From positions 1 to 64,000 of the forward strand of contig NZ_JABGCH010000024.1 in NCBI RefSeq assembly GCF_019799945.1: 64,000 nt of DNA, written 5' to 3'. The notes beneath the pieces are model-generated. The model worked only from the letters and a program-made list of their open reading frames with translations. It had not been told where the DNA came from and did no database searches. Numbering within the stretch: position 1 is the stretch's first letter; each line of letters starts with the position of its first letter. The stretch comes from Modestobacter marinus. Lineage in GTDB: Bacteria > Actinomycetota > Actinomycetes > Mycobacteriales > Geodermatophilaceae. This document shows, one piece after another, positions 21,176 through 32,826 of the stretch. A program made the translations under genes and the position numbers.

Positions 21176-21349
21176 GCACCCCGACCCACCGGTCGCCGAG
21201 GCGGCTCGACCTGAGGGCAGCCGCGGCGCAGGTCGTCGTCCACCGGCCGGGGAGCCGTCCACAGGCACCGGCGAGCTCCGCGCGGAGACCGGCGGGCCGT
21301 CGACCATGGCCGGAGGGACTCCCTGCTCCCAGGCCCCGTCCGGGTCGCC

Positions 21350-21967
21350 GCCTCGACGCGGCTCGGGCTGTTCACCGTCGCCGAGCTGACGGCTGCGCGG
21401 GTCACCGAGCGGGAGATCCGGAGCGCGGTCCGATCCGGTGCCTGGGTGCGGCTGGGGCGTAGCTCGTTCGTCACCGCCGCCGACCTGGCTGCGGTCGAGG
21501 CGGCCGGACGACGGCACGAGCTCGACGTCCTCACCGTCACGAGCGCGCTCGCCCGACCCACCGCGGCGCTCAGTCACGCGACGGCTGCCCGGCTGTGGCG
21601 TCTCCCGGTCCCCGCCGGTCTGCCGCCGGACGTGCGGCTCACCCATCCGGAGTGCTGGCGCAGCGGCCCTGGGTGTGTGATGACCCGCGCCGACCTCCCG
21701 GCCGCCGAGGTGACCACCCGTGGCCGCCACCGGCTCACGACCCCCGCCCGGGCGCTGGTCGACACCGCCCGGGAGTGGCCGGAGCGGCCGGCCCGAGGAC
21801 GTCCTGTTCGACGAGAAGCGCCGGGAGGACGCGCTGCGGGCGACCGGGGTGCGCTTCCTCCGTCTGGTCGACGAGGATCTGGGCCGGGCTGGGCGTCGGT
21901 GGAGGCGCGAATCCATCGGGACCTGGCCGCCCCCGGGCCGGCTCTACCTCCCGGGGGTGCCTCCTAG
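21350..21967 (+). pseudogene. decayed DUF559/AbiEi-like gene
   Basis: One frame reads RLGLFTVAEL, ERIRSAVRSG-like sequence, AALSHATAARLWRLP and TTPARALVDTAREWPE, the N-terminal and middle part of the AbiEi/DUF559 proteins common in actinobacteria. No start codon precedes the conserved N terminus in frame; the first GTG is at 21446, inside the domain. After REWPE the typical C-terminal core VLFDEKRREDALRATGV appears in another frame (from 21804), with the expected middle missing. A further shift returns to the first frame (WASVEARIHRDL). At least one deletion and two shifts are needed, so this is a relic. Confidence 0.65.
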
Positions 21968-22389
21968 TCCTCGCGGGCGTGGCGGCCGCCGCCGGCGCCG
22001 TGCCGGCCGGTGGGCTCCTCGCGCTCGGCCATCGCGGCCACCGCGTCGGCGTAGCCGCTGGCGTAGTCCCAGCTGACGTAGTCGTCGGGGTCCGGGTCGA
22101 AGGGCGGCTCGTGCCGTCCGGTCTGCCCCTCGTCGAGCAGCTGGCGCAGGTTCGCCTGCATCAGCGCCCAGTCGACGTGGTGCTCCTCCTGGCAGTCCGG
22201 GCAGTCGACGACGATGCCCTTGACCCCCGTGGGCTCGAGCAGGGTGCGGAAGACCTCCAGCTCGGCCAGGTCGTCGAGCACCCCGGCCCGCTCCTCCATG
22301 GTCAGCGGCGGGTGCCCCTGGCCGTCGTCCGGCCCGAAGTCCGGGTCGCGGTCCCGGGATGAGCCGAATGCGTCGTCCCACGCGTCCAC
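21964..22389 (-). CDS. DUF5319 family protein
   Basis: A 141-residue acidic soluble protein of unknown function, conserved next to guaB in actinobacteria (Rv3412 in M. tuberculosis). The conserved core is VVDCPDCQEEHHVDWALM, which includes a CxxC pair, followed by LLDEGQ and DYVSWDYASGYADAV. No signal peptide or membrane segment. GTG 22389 has GAGGAGG upstream. It is divergent from guaB. Confidence 0.85.
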   Translation of the reverse strand: MDAWDDAFGSSRDRDPDFGPDDGQGHPPLTMEERAGVLDDLAELEVFRTLLEPTGVKGIVVDCPDCQEEHHVDWALMQANLRQLLDEGQTGRHEPPFDPDPDDYVSWDYASGYADAVAAMAEREEPTGRHGAGGGRHARED

Positions 22390-22510
22390 GTGTCCTCCTC
22401 GCCGGTGCGTGTCCCCGGGAGCATGCCGCCCCGGTGAGCTCGGTGCCGGACGTGCACGCCCGTCCAGCCGTCCACGGTAACGGGGCGGAGGCCGCCCAGG
22501 GGGGTCCGCC

Positions 22511-22516
22511 TACCAT
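22511..22516 (+). promoter_or_regulatory. -10 element for guaB with structured leader
   Basis: TACCAT lies 61 bases before the guaB GTG, giving a leader of about 55 bases. The leader contains a 6-pair hairpin (GCGCCG / CGGCGC, 22532-22547) and then GAGAGGGTGG near the start. Whether the hairpin regulates guaB is unknown. Confidence 0.45.
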
Positions 22517-22559
22517 CGAGTCGGTACCCGTGCGCCGTCTGCGGCGCTCCCACCACTAG

Positions 22560-24098
<1,539 letters not shown>

Positions 24099-24101
24099 CC
24101 G

Positions 24102-25271
24102 ATGCCCGCACGCGACAACGTCGAGATCGGTCTCAACCGCTTCGCCCGCCGCGGCTACGACCTGGACGAGGTCTCGATCGTCCCGTCCCGCCGCACCCGC
24201 GACCACGACGACGTCTCGACCGCCTGGCAGATCGACGCCTTCCGGTTCGAGATCCCGCTGGTCACCAGCCCCAGCGACGCGGTGGTCAGCCCGGCCACCG
24301 CGATCGGCGTCGGGCAGGCCGGTGGCCTGGGCGTGCTCAACGCCGAGGGCCTGTGGGCCCGCTACGACGACCCGACCGACGTCTACCGGCAGCTGCGCGA
24401 GGCCGCCGGCTCGCACGGCGGCCCGCCGGTGTCCCTGCTGCAGCAGCTCTACGCCGAGCCGGTGAAGCCGGACCTGGTCACCGCACGGGTCAAGGAGCTC
24501 AGCGCCGCCGGGGTCACCACGGCGGTGCGCGTCTCCCCGCAGCACACCGTCCAGCTGGCGCCCACGGTCCTCGCCGCCGGCGTCGACCTGCTGGTCATCC
24601 AGGGCACGATCGTCTCCGCCGAGCACGTGACGAAGTCGGGGGAGGCGCTGAACCTCAAGGAGTTCATCGCCGACCTCGACGTCCCGGTCATCGTCGGCGG
24701 GTCCGCGGACTACCAGACCACGCTGCACCTGATGCGCACCGGCGCGGCCGGGGTCATCGTCGGCGTCGGTGCCGACAGCTGGTCGACCTCGGACACCGTC
24801 ATGGGCATCCGGGTGCCGCTGGCCAGCGCCATCGCCGACGCGGCCGCCGCCCGCCGGGACTACCTGGACGAGACCGGTGGCCGGTACGTGCACGTGATCG
24901 CCAACGGCCGGATCGAGACCAGCGGCGCCATCGCCCGGGCGCTGGCCTGCGGCGCGGACGCCGTCCAGCTCGGCGAGCCGCTGCGGGTCGCCGCGGAGGC
25001 ACCCGGTGGCGGCGTGTGGTGGGACTCGGTCGCGGCGCACCCGCGGCTGCCCCGCGGCGGCGCGTCCGGGGCCGCCGAGCCGCGCGGCACGCTGGAGCAG
25101 GTGCTGCTCGGCCCCGCCGAGGACGCCGACGGGCGCACCAACCTGTTCGGGGCGCTGCGCCGCACCATGGCCAAGACCGGCTACCGGGACCTCAAGGAGT
25201 TCCAGCGGGTCGACCTGGTGATCGGCGGGACCGGTGCCGAGGCGCCGGGCCCGGGCCACCTCGCCGGCTGA
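24102..25271 (+). CDS. guaB3: GuaB3 family IMP dehydrogenase-related protein
   Basis: A 389-residue TIM-barrel protein of the actinobacterial GuaB3 group. It resembles IMPDH ([27 protein letters not shown]) but has no CBS domains and lacks the GSICTT catalytic cysteine loop in its usual form. The phosphate-binding region has [11 protein letters not shown]. Its reaction in actinobacteria is not firmly established; a role in guanine nucleotide interconversion is inferred from its place between guaB and guaA. ATG 24102 follows the guaB stop closely. Confidence 0.9.
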   Translation: MPARDNVEIGLNRFARRGYDLDEVSIVPSRRTRDHDDVSTAWQIDAFRFEIPLVTSPSDAVVSPATAIGVGQAGGLGVLNAEGLWARYDDPTDVYRQLREAAGSHGGPPVSLLQQLYAEPVKPDLVTARVKELSAAGVTTAVRVSPQHTVQLAPTVLAAGVDLLVIQGTIVSAEHVTKSGEALNLKEFIADLDVPVIVGGSADYQTTLHLMRTGAAGVIVGVGADSWSTSDTVMGIRVPLASAIADAAAARRDYLDETGGRYVHVIANGRIETSGAIARALACGADAVQLGEPLRVAAEAPGGGVWWDSVAAHPRLPRGGASGAAEPRGTLEQVLLGPAEDADGRTNLFGALRRTMAKTGYRDLKEFQRVDLVIGGTGAEAPGPGHLAG

Positions 25272-25284
25272 GTCAGGAGGACTC

Positions 25285-26847
<1,563 letters not shown>

Positions 26848-26854
26848 CGGGCCG

Positions 26855-26875
26855 ACGGCTGGTGGCGCCAGCCGT
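26855..26875 (+). terminator. guaA terminator hairpin 1
   Basis: ACGGCTGG and CCAGCCGT pair around a 5-base loop and are followed by CTTCCTCCC. Confidence 0.55.
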
Positions 26876-26900
26876 CTTCCTCCCGCCGGCATGACGCCGA

Positions 26901-26932
26901 AGGGCCCGGGGAGCGGTTGCTCCCCGGGCCCT
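26901..26932. terminator. guaA terminator hairpin 2 (convergent)
   Basis: A perfect 14-pair stem (AGGGCCCGGGGAGC with its complement) closes a GGTT tetraloop between guaA and the convergent membrane-protein gene, so it could serve both directions. Confidence 0.75.
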
Positions 26933-26953
26933 CTCGCCTCGGTCCTCCGTCGG

Positions 26954-27244
26954 TCAGCGGTGCCGGCGCGCCCGCCGGACCTCGGTCACCAGCAGGGCCA
27001 CCCCGCCGGCCAGCAGTGCCAGCCAGACGAAGCCGCCGTTCCAGAACCACCCGGCGGCCAGGTCCACCCCGGACAGGGTCACGATGGCCAGCACGGTGAA
27101 GACGATCCCGGCGATGAGGGACGGCACGTCCCGCTGGCGGCGGACCGGCGCCGGGGGTGTGATCTCCGGCGTGGTGATCGGCTCCGGCCAGAGGTTCTCC
27201 TGCCAGCGGGTCGGCGTGGTCGGGAACTCGCTGTAGTCAGTCAC
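26954..27244 (-). CDS. small two-helix membrane protein
   Basis: A 96-residue protein of unknown function. A hydrophilic N terminus with PTRWQENLWPEP is followed by two hydrophobic segments (about 42-60 and 68-88) and a basic RRARRHR end. It overlaps the upstream PspC/LiaF-like gene by 8 bases, so it is translated from the same message and probably belongs to the same envelope-related unit. Confidence 0.75.
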   Translation of the reverse strand: MTDYSEFPTTPTRWQENLWPEPITTPEITPPAPVRRQRDVPSLIAGIVFTVLAIVTLSGVDLAAGWFWNGGFVWLALLAGGVALLVTEVRRARRHR

Positions 27245-28202
27245 GGGACACCTCCACGTCTCCGATTCCGTTGTGGATCATGATGCGGAACTCGGCGCGG
27301 CCGTCGCCCACCCAGCTCCCGGACCCGGTGCCCGGGAAGAACGCGCCGTCCTCGCTGATCTGCTCGTCCTCGAACTCGACCTCGCCGATGCCGCCCATCC
27401 CGGTCACGTGGACGTCGGCGTTCCGCGGGACGATGACGTCGATGTCACCGACACCGTGGCGGATCTCGGTCTCGATCGTGCGGGGCAGGTCGGACGGGTC
27501 GATCAGGGACAGGTCGATCTCCAGGTCGCCGACGCCGCCCTCGTACACGTCGCGGACGGCCGCGGCGGTGGTCGGCTGGTAGAAGCGGTCACCGACGTCC
27601 CCGCGAGGACCGTCGTGGAAGTCGGCGGTCGAGGCGATCAGGGTCGCCAGGGAGAGGACGACGCCCAGCGCCATCAGCCCGCCCTTCGCGCCCCGGCCGG
27701 CCCCGGTGACCGCCGAGACGATCAGACCGATGCCGACGACCAGCAGGGCGGTGCCGAAGAAGCCGCGGGGCCCGAGGTCCCAGTCGGTGAGCTGGGCGAG
27801 CAGCACCGCCGAGCCGAGCACGATGAGCAGCGTCGCCAGGGTCACGCCCGGGACGGGGGACCGCGGTCCGCGCGGGGCGCGGGGTGCGACGGCCGCCGCG
27901 CCGGCGGGAACCGTCGACTGACCGACCGGGGCGGCCGGCATGAGCACCCACAGCAGCAGGTAGATGAGCACGCCGCTGCCGCCGGCGAGGGTCAGCGCGA
28001 TCGCGCCGATCCGCCAGAGCAGGGCGTCGACGCCGGTGTACTCGGCGAGCCCGCCGGCGACACCGCCGATCACCTTGTCGGTGCGGCTGCGGCGCAGCTG
28101 GGTGCGGGGCTGCCACGGCTGCTGCGGGGAGGGCGGTGGCGGCCAGGAGGCCCCGGAGGGGTCGGCCGCCGGGGAGGCGGGGGGCGGAGGGGTCGAGGTC
28201 AT
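27237..28202 (-). CDS. PspC-domain membrane protein with LiaF-like C terminus
   Basis: A 321-residue protein. A Pro-rich N terminus (1-45) leads into a PspC domain (about 50-105; KVIGGVAGGLAEYTGVD, then a hydrophobic helix). Several further membrane segments lie between about 130 and 205. The C-terminal domain has YEGGVGDLEIDL, HGVGDIDVIVP and NGIGDVEVSRD, the repeats of the LiaF-type beta-helical domain seen in cell-envelope stress proteins. ATG 28202 is used because the upstream frame is nonsense. It is divergent from a PspC-bearing kinase, so a sensor-modulator role is likely but inferred. Confidence 0.85.
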   Translation of the reverse strand: MTSTPPPPASPAADPSGASWPPPPSPQQPWQPRTQLRRSRTDKVIGGVAGGLAEYTGVDALLWRIGAIALTLAGGSGVLIYLLLWVLMPAAPVGQSTVPAGAAAVAPRAPRGPRSPVPGVTLATLLIVLGSAVLLAQLTDWDLGPRGFFGTALLVVGIGLIVSAVTGAGRGAKGGLMALGVVLSLATLIASTADFHDGPRGDVGDRFYQPTTAAAVRDVYEGGVGDLEIDLSLIDPSDLPRTIETEIRHGVGDIDVIVPRNADVHVTGMGGIGEVEFEDEQISEDGAFFPGTGSGSWVGDGRAEFRIMIHNGIGDVEVSRD

Positions 28203-28324
28203 GGCACAGAGACTGCTCGGCGCAGGACCCCGGCGGTATCGGGGAACCACCTGAGCCGACCCTGAATCCCGCGGCACGCCCCGACTCGGGGTGACCACCG
28301 ATGTGCACGGCCCGCTGCCGGTGA

Positions 28325-28330
28325 CACGAT
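28325..28330 (+). promoter_or_regulatory. -10-like element for the sensor kinase (leaderless)
   Basis: CACGAT ends 7 bases before GTG 28338. Confidence 0.35.
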
Positions 28331-28337
28331 CGACGGC

Positions 28338-29528
28338 GTGACCACCACAGCCCTGCCCGCGCCCCGGCCGCCGCTGGCGCGCCCACGCCGCGGCCGGGTG
28401 CTCGCCGGCGTCGCCGCCGGCACCGCCGCCCACCTGCGGGTCGACCCGATCGTCGTCCGCGTCGTCTTCGTCGCCGTCGCCGTGTTCGGCGTCGGCGTCG
28501 TCGCCTACGCGCTGCTCTGGCTGACCATGCCCGTCACCGACGCGGAGAGCGACACCCTCGTCCCGGCGCGCACACAGCTGACGAGCAAGCGGCAGCTGGT
28601 CGGGCTGGGACTGCTGTCGGTCGTCGCCGTGGTGCTGCTGGGCCAGATGACCACCTGGGGCGGGGACGGCATCGTCCTGCCGCTCGTGCTGGCCGGTGCC
28701 GGCATCGCCGTCATCTGGCGACAGTTCGACAGCGACGCCGGCCTGCTGCGCGGCTCGGCCCGGTGGGGCCTGGCCGCCGGCATCGCGCTGGGCATCATCG
28801 GCGTGGTCCTGCTGCTGGCCACGACCGGCCAGCTGGCCAACGCCCGCAACGGCTTCACCGCCACCCTGGTCATCCTGGTCGGCGTCGCCCTGGCGACCGC
28901 CCCGGTGTGGCGGCGGTTGCTGGACGAGCGCGCCGCCGAGCGCGCGGCGCGCATCCGTTCCGAGGAGCGCGCGGAGCTGGCCGCGCACCTGCACGACTCG
29001 GTGCTGCAGACCCTGGCGCTGATCCAGCGGCACGCCGACTCCCCGCACGTCGTGGGCCGGCTGGCCCGCAGCCAGGAGCGGGAGCTGCGCACGTGGCTGT
29101 ACGACCCGACCGTCGCCAGCGGCGGCACCTGGGCCGGGCTGGTCGCCCGGCTGGTGGCCGAGGTCGAGGCCGACCACGAGGTCACCGTCGAGCAGGTGGT
29201 CGTCGGGGACGTGCCGGCGGACGACGCGGTGACCGCGCTGGCGCAGGCCACCCGGGAGGCGGTCGTCAACGCCGCCAAGCACTCGGGTGCCGGCAGCGTC
29301 TCGCTCTACAGCGAGGTGACGCCGGTGTCGGTGACCGTGTTCGTCCGCGACCGGGGCAGCGGCTTCGACCCGGGGACCGTGCCGCCGGACCGGCGTGGCC
29401 TGCGGGACTCCGTGACCGGCCGGCTCACCCGCATCGGCGGGACGGCGATGGTGCGTTCGGCACCAGGAGAGGGGACCGAGGTGGAGCTGTGCCTGCCGCG
29501 CGGCGAGCGGGCGGAGGTGACGGCGTGA
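28338..29528 (+). CDS. PspC-domain sensor histidine kinase
   Basis: A 396-residue kinase. An N-terminal PspC domain (about 15-65) is followed by further membrane helices (about 86-103, 110-127, 142-161 and 172-190). A HisKA_3-type phosphorylation box AHLHDSVLQTLALIQ follows, with His219 the likely phospho-site. The HATPase domain has EAVVNAAKHSGA and DRGSGFDP. GTG 28338 is set by the -10-like CACGAT. It overlaps the regulator gene by four bases and is divergent from the PspC/LiaF-like gene. The signal is probably membrane or cell-wall damage, inferred from the domains. Confidence 0.9.
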   Translation: MTTTALPAPRPPLARPRRGRVLAGVAAGTAAHLRVDPIVVRVVFVAVAVFGVGVVAYALLWLTMPVTDAESDTLVPARTQLTSKRQLVGLGLLSVVAVVLLGQMTTWGGDGIVLPLVLAGAGIAVIWRQFDSDAGLLRGSARWGLAAGIALGIIGVVLLLATTGQLANARNGFTATLVILVGVALATAPVWRRLLDERAAERAARIRSEERAELAAHLHDSVLQTLALIQRHADSPHVVGRLARSQERELRTWLYDPTVASGGTWAGLVARLVAEVEADHEVTVEQVVVGDVPADDAVTALAQATREAVVNAAKHSGAGSVSLYSEVTPVSVTVFVRDRGSGFDPGTVPPDRRGLRDSVTGRLTRIGGTAMVRSAPGEGTEVELCLPRGERAEVTA

Positions 29529-30202
29529 CCGCCCCGGCGACCGGGACCCGGCCGCGGGTCTTCCTCGTCGACGACCACGGGATGGTCCGGGCCGGCGTGC
29601 GCGCCGAGCTCGGCGACGACGTGGAGGTCGTCGGGGAGGCGGCGGACGCCCCGACCGCGGTGACCGGCATCCGGGCGGCCGCGCCCGACGTCGTCCTGCT
29701 CGACGTGCACCTGCCCGGCGGCGGCGGGCGCGCGGTGCTGGAGGCGCTGCGCGCGGAGCTGCCGGACACCCGCTGGCTGGCGCTGTCGGTCTCCGACGCC
29801 GCCGAGGACGTCATCGCCGTCATCCGGGCCGGCGCCCGGGGGTACGTGACCAAGACGATCTCGGGCCCCGACCTGCGCGACGCCGTCCGCCGGGTGGCCG
29901 AGGGCGACGTCGTCTTCAGCCCGCGGCTGGCCGGCTTCGTCCTGGACGCCTTCGCCGCCTCCTCGACGCCCGCCCCGGCGACCGACGACCCGGCCACCGA
30001 CCCCGGCCTGGACCTGCTCTCGACGCGGGAGCGCGAGGTCATGCAGCTGCTGGCCCGGGGCTACACGTACCGGGAGATCGGCGGTCGGCTGTTCATCTCG
30101 GTGAAGACCGTGGAGTCGCACGCCTCCAACGTGCTGCGCAAGCTGCAGCTGTCCAACCGCAACGAGCTGACCCGCTGGGCGGCCACCAACCGCCTGCTGT
30201 GA
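29525..30202 (+). CDS. LuxR-type response regulator
   Basis: A 225-residue NarL/LuxR-family regulator paired with the kinase before it. The receiver has the acidic pair Asp16/Asp17 (VFLVDDHG), phospho-acceptor Asp60 (VVLLDVHLP) and the conserved Lys in GYVTKTIS. The C-terminal helix-turn-helix reads LSTREREVMQLLARG and SVKTVESHASNVLRKL. GTG 29525 overlaps the kinase stop. Targets are unknown; the divergent PspC/LiaF-like operon is a natural candidate. Confidence 0.92.
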   Translation: MTAPATGTRPRVFLVDDHGMVRAGVRAELGDDVEVVGEAADAPTAVTGIRAAAPDVVLLDVHLPGGGGRAVLEALRAELPDTRWLALSVSDAAEDVIAVIRAGARGYVTKTISGPDLRDAVRRVAEGDVVFSPRLAGFVLDAFAASSTPAPATDDPATDPGLDLLSTREREVMQLLARGYTYREIGGRLFISVKTVESHASNVLRKLQLSNRNELTRWAATNRLL

Positions 30203-30212
30203 GGACGGCGGG

Positions 30213-31031
30213 GTGCGCCGGCGGGTGCTGGTCGCCGTCGCGGTCGTCGTCCTGGTGCCGGCGCTGGTGACCGGGCTGCTCTGGGCGCTGCAGCGCCGGC
30301 TGGTCTACCTGCCGCAGGGCGGGCCGGTGCCGGTCGCGGCCGCGCTGCCGGGCGGGGAGGACGTCGTCCTCCGGACCGCCGACGGCCTGCAGCTGGCCGC
30401 CTGGCACGTCCCGGCGCGGTCCCCGGACGCGCTGACGGTGCTCGTGGCCCCCGGCAACGGCGGGCACCGCGGCCTGCGCGCCCCGCTGGCCCGGGCCCTG
30501 GCGGAGGAGGGCCTGGGCGTGCTGCTGCTCGACTACCGCGGGTACGCGGGCAACCCGGGCAGCCCGAGCGAGGAGGGGCTGGCGCTTGACGTGCGTGCCG
30601 CCCGGTCGTTCCTGCTCGAGGAGGCGGGAGTGCCGGCCGGGCGGCTGCTCTACTTCGGGGAGAGCCTGGGCGCCGGCGTGGTGACCGAACTGGCCACCGA
30701 GCACCCGCCGGCAGGGCTGCTGCTGCGGTCACCGTTCGAGGACCTGGCGGCCGTGGGCGCCGTCCACTACCCGTTCCTGCCGGTCCGGGCCCTGCTGCGC
30801 GACCGCTACCCGGTGGCCGAGCGGATCGCGCGGGTGCACGTGCCGACGACGGTCGTCTACGGCACCGCGGACACGATCGTGCCGCCGGGACAGAGCCGCG
30901 CCGTCGCCGCGGCGGCCGCCGAGCTGCACCGGCTCGTCGCCGTGGACGGCGCCGACCACAACGACCCCGCCCTGCTCGACGGACCAGAGCTGGTCGGCGC
31001 GGTGCGGGACCTGGCGGCTCGGGTCGGCTGA
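30213..31031 (+). CDS. alpha/beta hydrolase with N-terminal membrane anchor
   Basis: A 272-residue BEM46/YfhR-type hydrolase. Residues 4-26 form a hydrophobic signal anchor. LLDYRGYAGNPGSPSE is the typical loop, the nucleophile serine lies in GESLGAGV, the Asp in VYGTADTIVPP and the His in GADHND. GTG 30213 follows the regulator stop by 10 bases with GAGGA between, so it probably shares its transcript. Substrate unknown. Confidence 0.85.
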   Translation: MRRRVLVAVAVVVLVPALVTGLLWALQRRLVYLPQGGPVPVAAALPGGEDVVLRTADGLQLAAWHVPARSPDALTVLVAPGNGGHRGLRAPLARALAEEGLGVLLLDYRGYAGNPGSPSEEGLALDVRAARSFLLEEAGVPAGRLLYFGESLGAGVVTELATEHPPAGLLLRSPFEDLAAVGAVHYPFLPVRALLRDRYPVAERIARVHVPTTVVYGTADTIVPPGQSRAVAAAAAELHRLVAVDGADHNDPALLDGPELVGAVRDLAARVG

Positions 31032-31259
31032 CGCCGGCGCTCCGCGCGGGAACGCCTGCCGGTGTCCGTCACGATCGGATCGCCCCCCGTCGTGACGGCC
31101 AGCCGAAGATCACTACCGTCCGACCGCCCTTTGGTCAGCCTGCCCTGACTTGGCAGGGGCGGTACGAGGCGTTCGGTTCCGGACGCGGGCTGCGATCGCG
31201 CCGGGTGCGATGGTGCGACCGCGCGTCATCGACCAGCTGGACCCACTGCGAGAAGGCGC

Positions 31260-32022
31260 ATGAGCACTGCTGCGATCGTGGGCGCGGTCGACGTCGAGGA
31301 GATCGCCGACTCCATGCGGCGCACCGGCTTCGGGCAGGTGGAGAACGCCATGCCGGCCGACGAACTCCGGTCCCTGCAGGCATTCGCCCGGGACGCCGTC
31401 CGGCGCCAGTGCGACGAGTCCGCGTACCTGGCCCCCGACGCGCTGGCCGGCACGGCGATCGGCGAGCTGGCCCCGCTCGCCCCAGCTGAACACCTTCCTC
31501 AGGCAGCTGCACCAGGCCGCCGCGCGGCGCCCGCCGGCTCCCGAGGAGAGCATCTACGCGGGGCTGCGGTGCCTGTACGGGCGCAGCGGGGCGGCCAGCT
31601 CGCTGCAGTACCACTTCGACAGCTACACGGTCACCGCGCTGCTCCCCGTCGAGATCCCGACGTCGGGCAACCGGGGCGACTTCCTGTACTACCCGAACCT
31701 GCGGGCGGTCCGGCGCAGCGCGGTGGTGAACATCGCCGAGAAGGCGGCCTGCCAGAACGGCGTCACCCGGCGCGTGCTGGCGTCGCAGGCCTTCCGGAAG
31801 CGGGTCGCCCCGCAGCGGCTGGAGCTGGTGCCCGGCAACCTGTACGTGTTCTGGGACTACCGGACGCTGCACGGAAACGACGTCTGCGACCCCGACCAGC
31901 TCCGGGCGACCGCCCTGTTCCACTTCGGCGACCCGCACCTGGGCGACCCGCTGGTCCAGCGGGTGCACCGGCGGGTCGAGCGCGCCGGGCGGACCAGGCA
32001 GCTCACCTCGTCGGCGGCCTAG
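31260..32022 (+). pseudogene. 2OG-Fe(II) oxygenase-like gene, frameshifted
   Basis: ATG 31260 starts a frame (DVEEIADSMRRTGFGQVENA, then ADELRSLQAF) that is correct to ELAPLA. It then loses sense at a CCCC run at 31480-31483. Removing one C continues as QLNTFLRQLHQAA, then SSLQYHFDSYTVTALLPVEI, FLYYPNLRAV and YVFWDYRTLHGNDVC, ending at 32022. The restored protein would be about 253 residues, with HFD and a distal His in TLHGND plus an Arg, the iron and co-substrate ligands of this fold. A homopolymer error and a true mutation are both possible. Substrate unknown. Confidence 0.7.
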
Positions 32023-32075
32023 CCCGACACCCGGCCTCCGGCGGGCTGTGCCACCGCCGAGGCCGGGCCGCGCGG

Positions 32076-32813
32076 TCAGGCCGTGTGCACGACGTGGAAG
32101 ACCTCGGCGAGCCGGCTCTCGGGCAGGCCGTGGGTGCGGGCGTTGCGCCGCATCCAGCCGGTCAGGAACTCCTCGAGCCGGTTCTCCGGCCAGTGGCCGA
32201 CCTGGCTGACGTGCGACCGCAGCGCGGCCAGCTTGCGGTCCAGGACGTCGGTGACGTCGACCGCGTGGTCGGCGCGGGGGCTGCCGCTCAGCCACACCTC
32301 CGCCACCGTCCACTCCGCCAGGCCCTCGTCGGCGAGCAGCTCCGGGACGGCGAAGGGGTTCCGGGCGTCGGGGTAGACGGCGCGGAGCGTCGACTCGCCG
32401 ACGGTCATGTGGTCGGGGTGGCTCGCGCCGATCCGCTCCCAGTTCCGCTCGGGGGAGCTGGTGAGCACCCGCTGCGGCCGCACCTGCCGGATGACCCGGG
32501 CGATGTCGCGGCGCAGGTCCAGGGTCAGCTCCAGGCGGCCGTCGGGGTGGCCGAGGAAGCGGACGTCGGAGACCCCGACCTCCTTGGCCGCCGCCCGCTG
32601 CTCGGCCTGCCGCAGCGGCCCCATCTCCGCGCGCGGGGTGTCGTCGAAACCGCCGGCGTCCCCGTCGGTGACGATGCAGTAGGTGACCTCGGTGCCGTCC
32701 GCCGTCCAGGTGGCGACCGTGCCGGAGCTGCCGAAGTCGATGTCGTCGGGGTGGGCCAGCACGCACAGGACGCGCTCGACGTGCTCGGCGGGGGCGGAGG
32801 GCAGCGGCATCAC
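32076..32813 (-). CDS. PIG-L family deacetylase
   Basis: A 245-residue zinc-dependent N-acetylglucosaminyl deacetylase-like enzyme. The metal motif AHPDD (His21, Asp23, Asp24) is near the N terminus, with the distal SHPDH in the middle. The family includes MshB, Mca and many antibiotic-tailoring enzymes; this one is shorter than MshB and its substrate is not clear. GTG 32813 is chosen because TAGGCT lies 7 bases upstream; ATG 32810 is adjacent. The sigma-factor gene ends 10 bases upstream on the same strand. Confidence 0.85.
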   Translation of the reverse strand: MMPLPSAPAEHVERVLCVLAHPDDIDFGSSGTVATWTADGTEVTYCIVTDGDAGGFDDTPRAEMGPLRQAEQRAAAKEVGVSDVRFLGHPDGRLELTLDLRRDIARVIRQVRPQRVLTSSPERNWERIGASHPDHMTVGESTLRAVYPDARNPFAVPELLADEGLAEWTVAEVWLSGSPRADHAVDVTDVLDRKLAALRSHVSQVGHWPENRLEEFLTGWMRRNARTHGLPESRLAEVFHVVHTA

Positions 32814-32820
32814 GCGCCGG

Positions 32821-32826
32821 AGCCTA
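32821..32826 (-). promoter_or_regulatory. -10 element for the PIG-L gene, over the sigma gene stop
   Basis: TAGGCT ends 7 bases before GTG 32813. Its first three bases are the TAG stop codon of the upstream sigma-factor gene. Confidence 0.5.

Noticed and set aside
32076-32813. Naming the PIG-L deacetylase MshB or Mca
   Set aside because: Only the shared metal motif is visible; it is shorter than both and has no mycothiol context.
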